Position numbers and translations under genes: made by a program. Under the pieces are notes generated by a model that made no database searches, was not told the origin of the DNA, and saw only the letters and a program-made list of their open reading frames with translations. 64,000 nucleotides of DNA from Sphaerulina vaccinii (Eukaryota; Ascomycota; Dothideomycetes; Mycosphaerellales; Mycosphaerellaceae), in assembly GCA_022570795.1 (NCBI GenBank), contig JAKUDP010000003.1, forward strand, positions 2,294,001 through 2,358,000, in the 5' to 3' direction. Below are positions 1 to 10,714 of the stretch, piece by piece. The stretch's first letter is position 1. Each line of letters opens with the position of its first letter.

Positions 1-1408
1 GATATATCGTACCCACGGCAGAGAAGGGTATTGCAACTACCTCGAAGTCAGCATAGTGTTCCCACTCAAGTTCAGCAGTCCAACTCACCTTCGGCTCAAT
101 AATCTTCAGATACCTCACTTGTATCCCCGAAGTAGTGAAGTACGGTATCTCAAACTTGACACCAATCGGCCTCTTGCCTTTGCCACTTCCACCCACGCCA
201 CCCATACTTCCACCAAAGCCACCCATCATGCCTCCACCACGCTCCTCGTCACCTTTGACTGAGGGCAGACCAAGCTCGGCGCGCATGAGGAACTCCTTGC
301 CGCCACCGAACTGCTTGATCTTCCACACGATGGAGGACGTTTCCGGCGCGTAATGAACAGAGCCGATGTTTGTTCGGAAACGAGGCGTGTCGGCGTCGTC
401 GGGTACCGGAATGGAGATTTCCACATTGTTGGCTGTGGACCGGCGTTTGAACTGTGCTTTTGCCTACAACCGTCACATTAGCATTCGTCGTCTCCATTGA
501 ACGATAAGGTCTGAACTCACCTTCAACATATACTCTATCCTACTCCCTGAATGACTCTCCACGATACACTCCACCCAGATCAGCGGCTTGACTTGCGTAT
601 TCAGTCGATACGACATAAGTTCAAACTCTCCATCCGGCGGAATGAAAGATATCGTCCTGTCGTTTTCGAATCGCGACAACCGCACACATTGATGAAACTT
701 GACATCTTCCATCTCCACAGCTTTCCCTCTCGTAGCTCTCCCTGTAGTCTCAAACATGACTTTATCATTCAATCCTAGTCTCAGTTCCGGCATTCCAGAA
801 AGATAGCACTTCATCTTCACAGCTCCCAGAATCTCCGATCGCAGAACGTTTCCTTGACTGCTGACGAGCAGATTGAGCGATTCCACCACATCGAGGAAGA
901 CCTCATTCTTCCTATATCGTATCCCTTCACTTCTCCAGCTCACAGCATTCGTCACAGCAATAGGCGGTCTAGCCTGTACTTCCAACTTATGTGACTCTTG
1001 CGTGATATATTCTTGCAAGATCTTCGTCTCCGTAGTCTGAGGGTAGCCGAAGTCCATCATTTCGTCCAGTAATTCGTAGATAACCACAAAGTTGTCCCTG
1101 ATACTTTCTTCTTCCAGTTCCTTGAAGTATTCCGTAAACACTTCGACGATTCGATGAAGGAAGAGGAGGATTTCGGCTGCATTACTGTTCTTCTTCGTGA
1201 GAGCCAGGAGGTACAAGTTATTGTGTCGTATGTATAAGTAGTTGATGCCTTCGTCTGAGAAACATGGCGGGACGCTGCTAGATTCTTCTTCGGCCTCAGA
1301 CAACAAGATTGGGAACTTCTCGACGGCGCTCATGGGAATGTCTCCACGGTAGTTGCGCGCCAGGAGAGTCTTGCCCTTCAGGTCGAGGAAGAAGACTGCG
1401 GAGGCCAT
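1..1408 (-). CDS. APM1: AP-1 clathrin adaptor complex subunit mu (3' end outside window)
   Basis: Medium subunit of the AP-1 adaptor, which selects Tyr-based sorting signals in cargo for clathrin coats at the trans-Golgi network and endosomes. Exon 1 is 1408-521 (296 codons, starts MASAVFFLDLKGKTLLARN) and exon 2 is 463-89 (125 codons); both introns are phase 0 with GTGAGT donors. The N-terminal longin-like domain spans about residues 1-140. The mu-homology domain starts near residue 165, and exon 2 carries the conserved stretch ending GIQVRYLKIIEPK. A donor at 88 opens an intron that leaves the window, so only the last short exon (roughly 20 residues in relatives) is missing. The long upstream in-frame extension to 1630 is rejected because the family begins at this Met. 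It is divergent from the bL27 gene, 257 bp away. Confidence 0.95.
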
Positions 1409-1665
1409 TGTGAGGGGAGGTGTTGGGCTCGAGGCCCGGTATGGAAGAAGAGCTGAAGCTTTTGTTGGAGAGGGAGCTGAACAGGCAGCTGTATTCGTTC
1501 GTATATCGTCGAATTGAGAGTTGTGGTTATGGTGTTGCCTTCTACCGCTACGTTGATGTTCCCATTGACGTTGGCGGAGCGGGAGACGGAGTTCTTGGCG
1601 CGACTTTGCTCCTACTTCATACTCAGACAAAGAACTGTATACACATCATTGAGAGGGAGAACATC
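1409..1665. promoter_or_regulatory. Bidirectional promoter region between AP-1 mu and bL27m
   Basis: Only 257 bp separate the two divergent start codons, so both promoters and 5' untranslated regions must lie here. I see no TATA-like element or other motif that I can name with confidence. The function is inferred from gene orientation alone. Confidence 0.5.
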
Positions 1666-2535
1666 ATGGCGTCGCTACTGAAACCGCGCATCTCTCACGC
1701 GCCTTTGACTGGACTGGAATCAGCATTGGCCATTTTCCGCATATCTCTAGCTTCATCTACGAGTCTAGGGAGAAGAAACGCATCGCATCAAGCCCAAGGA
1801 CGAGCCAACGGCGCAAAAGATGGTCCAGGAAAGAGATTAGGAGCAAAAAAGAGCGGAGGTCAATACGTTGTGCCCGGGAACATTCTCTTTAGACAGCGAG
1901 GGACACTGTGGTTTCCTGGCGACAACTGCTATATGGTATATATCCTGCTAACATTTTGGAGGAGAATGGTATACTGATGAGAACAGGGACGAGATCACAC
2001 CATCCACGCCGGCCAACCAGGCTATGTAACATACTACCGCGATCCTCAAAAACATCCTGACAGAAAGTACATTGGAATCGTCTTCGAGCGCACACAAACC
2101 CTTCCACAAGCACCCAACACCCCTCGAAGGAGGAAACTGGGCATGCTCGCATATCAGACACCTCAGACGACCGCCTCATCATCAGAAACGACAGGCGACC
2201 TGACCTTCGCCGCACCACCAGATACGCCAGACGCCGCATCATCACCCGCGACGATCATCAAAGATGCGCCAAACGCTTCACGAGACATCACAGTCATGCG
2301 AGGACCTAAAGGAGACAAACAGGAAGTGAAGCTACATTTCATTCCTGGAAGATATATGTATAAAGAGGCGAACTGGGAAATTGGAAGAGCTGCGGAGAGG
2401 AGTAAAGCTGCTATGGCTGTGAAACCTTTTGTGCCTGGAGATAGATTTGCTGCGTGGAGAAAGAGGACTGCGAGAGCTGCGAGGGCTGTGGAAAGAAGGG
2501 CGCTGAGTAGAGGTGGCAAGAAGGCGAAGAAGTAG
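1666..2535 (+). CDS. MRP7: Mitochondrial large ribosomal subunit protein bL27m (MRP7-like)
   Basis: Bacterial-type L27 of the mitochondrial 54S subunit, located near the peptidyl-transferase centre. Exons are 1666-1935 and 1987-2535, split by a 51-nt phase-0 intron (GTATAT donor, ACAG acceptor), giving 272 aa. Residues 1-38 are basic and hydroxylated, fitting a mitochondrial targeting sequence. The L27 core follows, with LGAKKSGGQYVVPGNILFRQ, then RGTLWFPGDN and, across the junction, GRDHTIHAG. After the core there is a fungal C-terminal extension of roughly 140 residues ending in a Lys/Arg-rich tail. The start follows from the L27 spacing and the targeting-like leader; an in-frame ATG at 1420 lies in the divergent promoter and is not used in this model. 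Confidence 0.92.
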
Positions 2536-2792
2536 GCGATTGTACAGATATCATGTGTATAAAAGGCGTGCTGATGACGAAGAATGGGGCGTGAGATGGT
2601 CACACTGTGTGTGGTATCTTGAGGCCGATGGCTGAGAGACTGGCTGCTGCTCGTCTGTACAGTGCGACTGACCTCTGCAATCAACTCGGCTCATGCATAT
2701 CTACTACGGACTGCTACGAGAAGTACAGATTCTCGACAGTATCTCAGCATATCGGCAGTACCCACCACATCACACTTTTCCACAGCATCACG

Positions 2793-3898
2793 ATGCTTAC
2801 CCTGCTCATACTCACTCTAACGGCTTTCATTGTCCTAGCAAGCCCACATCCACCTCTCCATCGACGAAGCGCGAGCACTCCTCAATTGATGTGCGAGACC
2901 TCCGGGCACAGCAGAATATGCTTCGACAACGGCGTGGTGAGTGGCTCATGCAGCAATACAAGACCACGCGCTAACATTGCGCTAGTACGATTGTCAAGAG
3001 CAGAAGACAACCAGCATTTGCGCGTATTGCTTACCGGATCCTTTCAATGGCAAAGTGCACTGTATGGGTGAGAAGGCAGTGCCAAATGCAGACTCAATTG
3101 TGTCGCCGGAAGTGAAGATCCCAGTGGAGGAGGCAGGAACAGATATATCTGCGCCGCTGCGGCAGAAACGCGATGCTGCTGATGCTGTCGAAGACGCCCT
3201 AGTCTCAGACACATTGCTCAACGCGTGAGCCGACGATGTACAGGCTCTTTGTGATCAGAAAAGTAACACAACCGACCAAATCTGCCTAGGCAGCACAATC
3301 GTACGTCTACCTTCCCTCTCCTCTTACACTCTCGGCTAATAGACACATCATCCAGTACTCCTGCGCCTCCCACTCCACCCTCCAAGACTGCGGCGCCGCT
3401 GCCCTCTGCCGCGAACTCCAACCCTCCGATACGGACTACATCCACGAAACCCCAAATCCTTGGTGTATTACCGAAGACGAACACAATCACTCCGAACTTC
3501 TCGGACGTTGCCCTCCTGGCTTTCCGAACGGCACCGCAACTCAACACAAGTTCGAGGCTGAATGCGCTGGCAAGGACGCGCAACATCCAATGCGATCGAT
3601 ATGCATCCAAACCGACGATGGGAGTGGGAAAGGGAACACGACGGGGCCGGATCAAGTGTATGATTGTACCTTTCAGAAAGTCACGGCGACATGTGATCTC
3701 TTGAAGAATGAGACCCTTTTGTATCAGGATGGGCAGAAGGGGCTTTGTCAGCAGATGTATGTTCCAACTAGTCCAACTAGGGAGGCACAGTGCTACACTG
3801 AGGACGAGCTGGAGAAGCAGATGGGCAATCTGAGGGACTTCATGAGAGTCGCTGGAGCCGTCCCTGCGGCTACTGGTGAGGCGAAGCAGGAGAGGTAG
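2793..3898 (+). CDS. Two-module cysteine-rich secreted protein with an in-frame TGA between modules
   Basis: I do not recognise the family. Exon 1 (2793-2936) encodes a signal peptide (MLTLLILTLTAFIVLA) and starts a module C-x8-C-x5. A phase-0 intron (2937-2985) leads to exon 2 at 2986, which continues YDC. A second, related module, C-x10-C-x5, is split at the same place by another phase-0 intron (3301-3355), and exon 3 (3356-3898, 181 codons) continues YSC and has many Cys. Between the modules the frame is open except for TGA at 3226-3228. Three readings are possible. (a) A 132-nt phase-0 intron 3112-3243 (GTGAAG donor, GTACAG acceptor) removes the stop, my preferred model. (b) The gene ends at 3228, giving 128 aa after a Kex2-like QKR. 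(c) A nonsense mutation split a two-module gene. Secretion is inferred from the leader. Confidence 0.6.
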
Positions 3899-4017
3899 TG
3901 AGGGTGTTTGAAATATAGTGTGAAGGACTTAAGGCGAGGTTGGAATGGTGGACGAGGTACGGCAGGTACGACGTGCATAGAGCAAGGTCCATATACGAGA
4001 GCAATTCTTGGTCACTC

Positions 4018-4085
4018 AACAATCGTCCTTGGTCTAGTGGCAAGCCGATAAGTCGTCAGCGCAGCTGCTGCTCGATATCAACCAC
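4018..4085 (+). ncRNA. tRNA-like unit 1
   Basis: The core starts at 4023 with an A-box-like TGGTCTAGTGG at 4030-4040. A hairpin with arms around GTCAGC and GCTGCT follows. Transcription is not shown; the call rests on similarity among the five copies. Confidence 0.35.
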
Positions 4086-4242
4086 GATATTCCACCATAC
4101 GAAGCCTAGGGACTTCAGTAGGTATGTTGAGGGATAGCAGCTACCTGTTGGGCATTGTTTTGCCTCCTAACTTGCCTTGTGCTCTTTTGTTCCTTCTTGG
4201 GCATAAGTGAGTGTACATATACAAGTCTCAATCCTCAGCATT

Positions 4243-4310
4243 CAACAGTCGTCCTTGGTCTAGTGGTAAGTCTGCAAGTCGTTGGCATAGCTGATGCTGG
4301 AACAGAGCTC
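4243..4310 (+). ncRNA. tRNA-like unit 2
   Basis: The core starts at 4249 and is identical to unit 1 over the A-box segment. The hairpin pairs GTTGG with CTGAT using G-U pairs. T-rich runs follow at about 4387-4460. Confidence 0.35.
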
Positions 4311-4520
4311 ACTAAGAGCCCTCAAGTCGGTCGACTTACGGCTTTGCTTGGTTGTGGAATGTACCCGGCGTCGGGCAATGCGCGATTGTTTTGCTTTTTG
4401 CAGCTGGAGGCGATTGTTTTGCTCTTTTGCTGCTCGAGTGATTGGTTTGGCTTCTTTTTGGCTTCTCATGCAGGCCTCGTCCCACTGAAGGGTCATATAC
4501 GACCTTCAAACTTCACCTCC

Positions 4521-4588
4521 TAACAGTCGTCCATGGTGTAGCGGTATATTCATAAGTCGTCGCCAAAGGTGATGCTGAGAACATAGTC
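4521..4588 (+). ncRNA. tRNA-like unit 3
   Basis: The core starts at 4527. The A-box segment has changed (TGGTGTAGCGG), and the hairpin stem is TCGCC with GGTGA instead of GTCAG with CTGAT, a compensatory change. A T-rich run lies at about 4667-4683. Confidence 0.35.
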
Positions 4589-4760
4589 CGGCTTCGTGCA
4601 TCTCTATCAAGGTCAGTTGGTCTTGAACGGATCATCGCCGCTGGAATTGACGCCATCCAAGGCGATTGTTTTTTGTTCTTTTGCTTGACCTATGCAGAGC
4701 TTTTGCTCTCAAGACCCCTTGGACGATGACGTTCATATATCAGAGTGATACGTAGCACTC

Positions 4761-4828
4761 CAATAGTCGTCCGTGGTCTAGCGGTCTGATCGTAAGTCGT
4801 CAGCAAGTCTGATGCTGAGAATAAAGCA
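4761..4828 (+). ncRNA. tRNA-like unit 4
   Basis: The core starts at 4767 with TGGTCTAGCGG. The hairpin pairs GTCAG with CTGAT around a 5-nt loop, and GATGCTGAGAA follows as in unit 3. T-rich runs follow near 4902-4928. Confidence 0.35.
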
Positions 4829-5399
4829 TAGCAATGCAAGTCGTCGTACCGAGACAATCGGCCTCTGTATGAGTTTTGTGTTGACCGCCTCACAGGACGA
4901 TGTTTTGCTCTTTCAGCCACTCTTTTGCATGGCCTATGTGTTCACAGTAGCGAGACACACGTGGATTTGCATTATTTTCATTTGGAGATGCCTATATCTC
5001 AAGGCAACGTCTCTCTCGTGCAGAGAAGATTATGGCGTCTACGTAATACACCTGGCCGCCATACGCTTGCTCAGCAGGCCAAGAGAGAAAAGAAGTTCAG
5101 CCACCACCACCTCAGACACAGATGCAGATGCCTCATCCTGTGCTTGTCCCCTTCTCCTTCGTGTCTCATTGCGAAACACTGACTGTGAGCGTGTCGTGAT
5201 GCCATCGTAGGCGATGATCGATCGTAGCCGGAATCGCGCTGCAGGCAATAGACCGGCTAGCCTGAAGCGTGTGGCTATTCGGCAACAAGCGTTTGTGTGT
5301 CACTTCAGCTCGGCAAAGGGTGAAGCGGAGATGGTCGTATGAGCCGACAGTGGAAGCTGATCAGGATATCCCAGAAGCTCATCAGGCCAGATATGTCGC

Positions 5400-7801
5400 T
5401 CAAGCTGTCAAGTGGATGGTTTGGTGATCGCTAGTGCCAAAGCTCTTTGCACAGCTCGGGCACTTTCTGTTGCGGTTTGAGATGAGGTCCTTGACACAGT
5501 TGTGGCAGAACACATGGCCGCATGTCTTCAAAACAGTATTTCGAATGTTTGCGTTGCAGACCGGGCAGATGGCCACTTTCTGTTATCTTCGTTAGCAATT
5601 GTACTTTTTGTGGGAGCATGTCATATGTGAGACTCACCCGCCAGTCGTCCGAGTCTGCAGCGTTCACTGCCGCCCTGCTCTTACGCAGAGTGTCGTACTG
5701 CTTCTTCGTGTCGTCGAGCCGTGCTTTGCATTTCTCCAGATCTTCCTCTGCTTGGCGTTTCGCCTTTGCCGTTCCAAGCACTTCCTTATCTTTAGCAGCC
5801 ACAAGCGTCTTCAGCTCTTCACTGCTCTTCTTGAGACCGTCGCTGGCGAATGTGACCTCTTTGAGCTTCTGCTCAGTAGTGCGATGCTGCTGCTCCAGTT
5901 TCGTCAACGCTTCCTTCGATTCAGCCAGTTGACGTTCGTAGTTGCTGCAAACTTCCTTAGCTTTTGCAGCCTCGTCCTTCAGCTGAGTCACAATTTCGCT
6001 TGACCGGGAGTTCTGTGACTTTGCTGTTCGAAGTTGCGCTTCTTGCGTGTCCTTAGCTTTCATCGCACCGAAGTACTTGTGGTCAGCCTTCGCCTTCTCC
6101 GCAGCTAACCGTGAAAGCTGATCTTCCCAGCTTGCGATATCCTCGATCTTCTTGTTCGCTGTTGCTTGCAGCTTCCTCCAGGCAGCTTCCAAAGAAGGTA
6201 ACTCGTTCGCAAGCAGGGAGTACTGATTCGTGAGCGTCTGCACCTTTGCTTTCAACGCATCCGTATCCAGACTCTCCAGATCGACTTCAGCCGCTTCAGC
6301 CTCGCCCAGCTGCAATTCCAGCCGCTGTACCTTGGACTCCAAAGCTGATATCCTCGAGTCCTTGGCTTCAGCCACCTCTTGTGCCAATGCTAAGGATGAC
6401 TTCGGTATGTCGTCCGAAGCCTTCAGAACTGCCAATTCTGAATGTAGCTGGTCGCGTGCATGTCGAATACGTGCCAGATCAGTCTCAGCACGCGCGTTCG
6501 CGGCCTCAACTTCTGAAATATGGTTTCTGCTCTCCTCCTCCACCTGTGTTCGTGTAGCTGCTCTTTCGGCCTGTAATTTCTGCGTCTCTTCTCGGAGCTG
6601 CTTGTTGAAGGCTTCCAGATCATTCACACGCTTCACAACATCTTCATACATTGACTTGATGAGTTTGTAGTGCGAAGTCTCCATGTAATCGTCGTCTGTC
6701 AGACTGGCGAGCTTCGTCCTGGCGGCACTAAGTTCGTTAGTCAGACGCTCGTTCTCAGCCTCAATCTCCTCGACCTGAGCTTTCTGCTTCGCGGCTATTG
6801 CGATGGCCTCCTTGCGTAGCGCTTCGGCTTCTGCAGTATCGAGACCATTCTCGAGCTCCCCGTTGGTATCCGCGTGCTCACGCTTGGGCAATACAGCAGC
6901 TTTCGAAGTAGTCGGAGATGCACCACCGCCGTTACTACCCATGATGGCCTGCCTTTCAAGCTTCTGCACTTGGCTGCTCTTGGCACGATCCAGTTTCCGC
7001 TCAGCAGTCATGTATCGGCCCATAGCAGCTTCAAGACGCTCATACATGGAATCCTTCTCGTCGATGGCACTTTTCATCTCAACTGCCAACTCTTTCTCAC
7101 GAGCAAGCAGATCAGCGAGGCGCTTCTGTAGTTGTTCCTCCGCTGGTGACGAGGCAGTGGGCACTTTGGCGAACAGATCCTTGATGGCAATCTTGATATT
7201 GGTTGACCGAGCCTTGAGATGCGCTGAGAATGACTCCGCGTCGTCGAATTTGAGGGCACTGTTGTATATCTCTTCTCCTACGCATTGTTCTCAGTATGGC
7301 ATATTCTCACGTGACATATATGGGTGGTGTTGGCATACCGATGGCAGATGTTGCGCTGGGCGGCGGTGTCGGAAGTTCGTCGCCGACTCGGATGCGAATC
7401 TCGTCGAGAAGTTGAGCCCACCAGGCGTCGAGGATTCGGAGATGGTCATCGTGATATCTGGCCTTTTTCTGGAGGTCGGCCAGCTGCTCCTCAACGTCTC
7501 GCTTTTGTCGCTTGTACTCTTTCATCTGCCGCATTATGGCATCTTTCTGGTAGTCCTGTATACATGCACAGTCAGTTGGCGTGTTTTTGTGGAATGCACG
7601 CCGAGGCAGGGGGGAGGCACGAACCTCGACCTGTTTTTCCTTATCCTCGTCCATGCGCATGGTAGAGCCATTCTCGTCCTTGAGACGTTTACGACTCGGC
7701 GCCAGGTCATCGACATCGCCCATCAGCGATCGCTTGCGGTCTTCCATCTCGACTTTTGATAGAGATGGAAAAGCAGGCAGCACAGCCTTGGTGGCGGTCA
7801 T
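5400..7801 (-). CDS. BRE1: E3 ubiquitin-protein ligase BRE1 (histone H2B ubiquitination)
   Basis: RING ligase that, with the E2 Rad6, monoubiquitinates histone H2B during transcription elongation. Four exons: 7801-7625, 7555-7339, 7277-5638 and 5579-5400, with phases 0, 1 and 0 at the junctions, giving 737 aa. The N-terminus is a short basic segment (SRKRLK). Residues about 60-670 are almost continuous coiled coil rich in Glu, Lys, Ala and Leu. The last exon encodes a C3HC4 RING finger starting at CPVC, with CGHVFCHNC in the middle and CPSC near the end, as in other Bre1/RNF20 proteins. Reading straight through the last intron would lose the RING, so the splice at 5637-5580 is decisive. The gene is divergent from BDP1. 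Confidence 0.95.
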
Positions 7802-8169
7802 TTGAGTGAGAATCAGGCTGCTTTCAGGTGTACTTCTGCAGCAGCGGCCATGTGCGCATAGAGCAGAGCGCGTCTCAGATATGCATGTGCGTCAGATGGT
7901 ATGTCCAGTATCCAGTGTGGCGCCGTGGTGGTGATGTTGGCGGTGAGATGCGCTGGTGTTGTTGGATTTAAAGAAGAAGAAGAAGAAGTTCTCGAAAGGA
8001 GACACTTGAGTCGAGAGGATCGACATCCGCGCAAGGACCAATCGCGTCTGTTGACCCACCTTGAACTTCTTGACTCGCTCGTCTCAAACCTCTCTTCTAC
8101 AACAACCACACTCATGGACATTCGATAACACACATTGCAAGCAGCTCGTGTCTGCTTCTACCCACAATC
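7802..8169. promoter_or_regulatory. Bidirectional promoter region of BRE1 and BDP1
   Basis: 368 bp between divergent start codons. It contains an (AAG)n microsatellite at 7971-7988 and pyrimidine-rich stretches before the BDP1 start. Regulatory function is inferred from position. Confidence 0.5.
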
Positions 8170-10410
8170 ATGGTTCTATTCACATCTGCCGCTCCAGGCA
8201 AAAAGGCTGCGCCCAAAGCAGCCCCACGACGAAGACCACAACCAGCAGCGGCACAAGCACCGCCGACAATCACTCCAACTCCCACACCCGTTCCCACTTC
8301 CAGCGATGCGCCGGCGCAATCAGCTGGAGTAGACCAGCCTTCGAGCAATGTTGATATTCCTTCATCAGTTCCCACAGTCACTACACAGCCCAGTGTCATC
8401 TCCGTCCCGACGCCTGTTGTAGAGAAACCACCTCAGCCGACTCCCATACGACTGCCTGAAGCAAGGCCTGCGCCAGTTGTTATAACAGCTCAGCCAACTC
8501 CACCACCCACTCAATCGCAAAGTGCTTCAGAGCCACCACGGGATCCCACACCAGCAGTAGTCCAGTCGCGAGAGGCACCAGATGAGGCGAGTATTGCTAT
8601 CTCGATCGCCGGCGCGCAACAGAGGCTCGAGGACTATAATGTGGCGCCAGATGCGGAAGCGGAAAGTACAGAGCTCCAAACTCCAGCCGCACCTATAGAA
8701 GCAAATCAGTCGAAAAGGTCAAAAGCGAAGTCTAGCCGACGCGTAAGTACGACGGAAGTGTTAGAAGCAGCCTCTGGTTCAACAGCAAAGGCGAAGCCTG
8801 CCCCGAAGCGTAAAGCGAAAGCAGCACCAGCTAGCACATCGGATGAAGTACGACCTGCTAAGCGAAGTCGACGTACTAAGGCGACAGAGACGTCCACGCC
8901 TCTTCCTACAGAAGACCCAGAGCCCAGCGCAGTCACCGACGTCGAAGCCGATACTGCTCAGGATGGCGAACGTGAGACCGCTGACGAGGCAGCGCCAACC
9001 CGTGGTCGACGAAAGCAGCCCACTCGAACGGCTGCAGGAAAGAAGAAGACAAAGACAGTAGCAGGAAAGGAGACGCCCAGAGGGAAGAAGCGGAAAGCCA
9101 CAATGAAGAGTAACGAAAGGATCGTGGACTCAGACGACGAGAATGAGACCGAGGTTGAGGTCACGGATGCTATCGTGACACCAGAGCCGGAAGCTGAGCA
9201 GGAGCAGGAAGATGCAGACTCGGCAGCAGACGTGGACGAAGGGGAAGCTCCGCGCAAGCGACGAAAGAGAGCGACCACAGAACCAAAGCCGGAGAAGCCA
9301 AAACGTCGAAGACGCAAGATACGCCGTGCTCCTGTTGAAGGCGAGGAAGAAGAGGAGCAGCAGGAAGACAGCGGGTCTGACCCAGAACTCTATGAGATTG
9401 ATCCTGCTACTGTGAAGATGTGGGATGTCAGTCATGATACGTACCACGGCAAGATGTCAGAACGTGGCAAGGCCATGAACGAGATCGACTGGGAAGCTGA
9501 GAAGGCAAAACGACATGCAGAGGCAGAGCTGATCGCGAGTGGTGGACAGCCTGAAGGTTCCGGAGAAGGGGCACCAGATGGTGTAGTACAAACGACAGAG
9601 GGCGCAGATGGTACTGCTACGCCAGCAGCAGATAACGCAGACGAAGGCGAACAGGCTGCAGAACCAGCCGCCGCCCCTGGCAACGACGATGATAATGATG
9701 GCGGTATTGGGTTTATTGTGGACGACGATGGTAACATCATTGAAGACCCTACAACACTCGTAGTCAACCGCCAAGCAGACGCGCTGGCAGCAGCAGCCGC
9801 CGATCGTCCAGTCGAGGAGATCAATGATCTGACAACACTCAATAACCGAACCACCTGGATGAACACAACCCGCCGCGAGCCCACCGATCGAGTACCACTC
9901 TGGAAATGGAAAAGTGATCCCTGGTCCGAAGAACAAACCGACGAATTCTACGATGCGCTTCGAATGTTCGGCACAGACTTTCTCATCATCAGCAAGATGT
10001 TCCCTCCTAAGACAAGACGCATGATCAAAGCCAAGTTCACTCGCGAAGAGAAGCTAGATCCGCAAAGGATCACCCGAGCTCTGAACGGTGAAGAAACGAA
10101 GCCACTCGATCTGGACTTCTATGCTCAAAAGACTGCGAGGGACATGACAATCTTCACGAAGTACGAAGGTCTCGAGGATGCAGAGCAGAAGATCGGCCTT
10201 GAGATGAAGGAGAAGCATGCGGAGATTGCTGCTGAGCTGGCTACTGCTGCGGCACAGGAGGAACAACGCGCCGCGGAGAAGCGTATACAAGATACTGTGG
10301 ACAAGCGCAACGCCGTCAAGAAGTCTCGCAAGAGTAAGAAAGCTTCTGGTGGTGGATTTGGAGGATTCGGTGGAGGTGGTGGGCCGGATGCTGGTGGTGA
10401 CGATGATTAG
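8170..10410 (+). CDS. BDP1: Transcription factor TFIIIB component B'' (BDP1)
   Basis: SANT-domain subunit of TFIIIB, which with TBP and BRF1 recruits RNA polymerase III to tRNA and 5S genes. A single exon encodes 746 aa. Residues 1-400 are low-complexity, Pro/Ala/Thr-rich then strongly basic (many KRK and RRRK patches). Acidic stretches follow. The extended SANT domain spans about 573-640, with WKWKSDPWSEEQTDEFYDAL, then FGTDF and IISKMFP, then a basic helix (TRRMIKAKF) and LDPQRITRAL. A helical Ala/Glu-rich tail ends in a Gly-rich segment. The start ATG follows a CCCACAATC context and has no in-frame upstream alternative in the divergent promoter. Head to head with BRE1. Confidence 0.93.
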   Translation: MVLFTSAAPGKKAAPKAAPRRRPQPAAAQAPPTITPTPTPVPTSSDAPAQSAGVDQPSSNVDIPSSVPTVTTQPSVISVPTPVVEKPPQPTPIRLPEARPAPVVITAQPTPPPTQSQSASEPPRDPTPAVVQSREAPDEASIAISIAGAQQRLEDYNVAPDAEAESTELQTPAAPIEANQSKRSKAKSSRRVSTTEVLEAASGSTAKAKPAPKRKAKAAPASTSDEVRPAKRSRRTKATETSTPLPTEDPEPSAVTDVEADTAQDGERETADEAAPTRGRRKQPTRTAAGKKKTKTVAGKETPRGKKRKATMKSNERIVDSDDENETEVEVTDAIVTPEPEAEQEQEDADSAADVDEGEAPRKRRKRATTEPKPEKPKRRRRKIRRAPVEGEEEEEQQEDSGSDPELYEIDPATVKMWDVSHDTYHGKMSERGKAMNEIDWEAEKAKRHAEAELIASGGQPEGSGEGAPDGVVQTTEGADGTATPAADNADEGEQAAEPAAAPGNDDDNDGGIGFIVDDDGNIIEDPTTLVVNRQADALAAAAADRPVEEINDLTTLNNRTTWMNTTRREPTDRVPLWKWKSDPWSEEQTDEFYDALRMFGTDFLIISKMFPPKTRRMIKAKFTREEKLDPQRITRALNGEETKPLDLDFYAQKTARDMTIFTKYEGLEDAEQKIGLEMKEKHAEIAAELATAAAQEEQRAAEKRIQDTVDKRNAVKKSRKSKKASGGGFGGFGGGGGPDAGGDDD

Positions 10411-10714
10411 AAATCAGGCGGAGCTGTACGGTCGCCAGACGCCGCTACTCACGATTCATGAATGAGATGAGATGATGACTCGATGCGATCACTTAGCTAG
10501 CCGTCTGTGCAGCTAAATACCAATCACTCAATGACAACTTCTGATGAAGATGAACCAAGGCCGGAGGGAAAGAGATGATGATGAAGATGAACAGTTTCCA
10601 AGTCAACCAACTGTGTACTTTTGATCTGTATACTGAGCTGATCCTCGAAACACAGAACGCCCAAATCTATCTACATGAAAGAAACCCCCATCGCATCACA
10701 CTCCAGCCTTCTCC
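10411..10714. other. Convergent intergenic region
   Basis: 304 bp between the 3' ends of BDP1 and the mosaic secreted protein. I see purine-rich GATGA-type runs around 10540-10590 and no gene. It presumably holds both polyadenylation regions. Confidence 0.5.

Larger units (their letters stand above)
3980..4960 (+). repeat. Tandem array of four tRNA-Glu-like units, period about 226-278 bp
   Basis: Four diverged copies start at about 4018, 4243, 4521 and 4761. Each has a CATATA-like stretch about 30-40 bp upstream, then a core beginning TCGTCC-N-TGG. Next come a Pol III A-box-like TGGTCTAGTGG or variant, AAGTCGT, a short hairpin, and GATGCTG. T-rich runs (TTGTTTTGCTCTTTTG and similar) that could act as Pol III terminators follow downstream. 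The first 18 or so bases resemble eukaryotic tRNA-Glu (TGGTCTAGTGGTTA), but no convincing B box, acceptor stem closure or CCA-proximal half follows. This looks like a tRNA-derived SINE-like or duplicated tRNA-relic family. A fifth copy lies near 52.1 kb. Confidence 0.6.
3899..5399. other. Intergenic region holding the tRNA-like tandem array
   Basis: No protein gene is supported. The left two thirds hold four tandem tRNA-like units (listed separately). From about 4960 to 5399 I see only short incidental open frames with no domain, splice structure or codon bias. This last part would contain the 3' region of BRE1. Confidence 0.6.

Noticed and set aside
5431..5640. Read-through C-terminus of BRE1 without the last intron
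   Set aside because: It would replace the RING finger by unrelated sequence; the spliced frame restores a complete C3HC4 RING.
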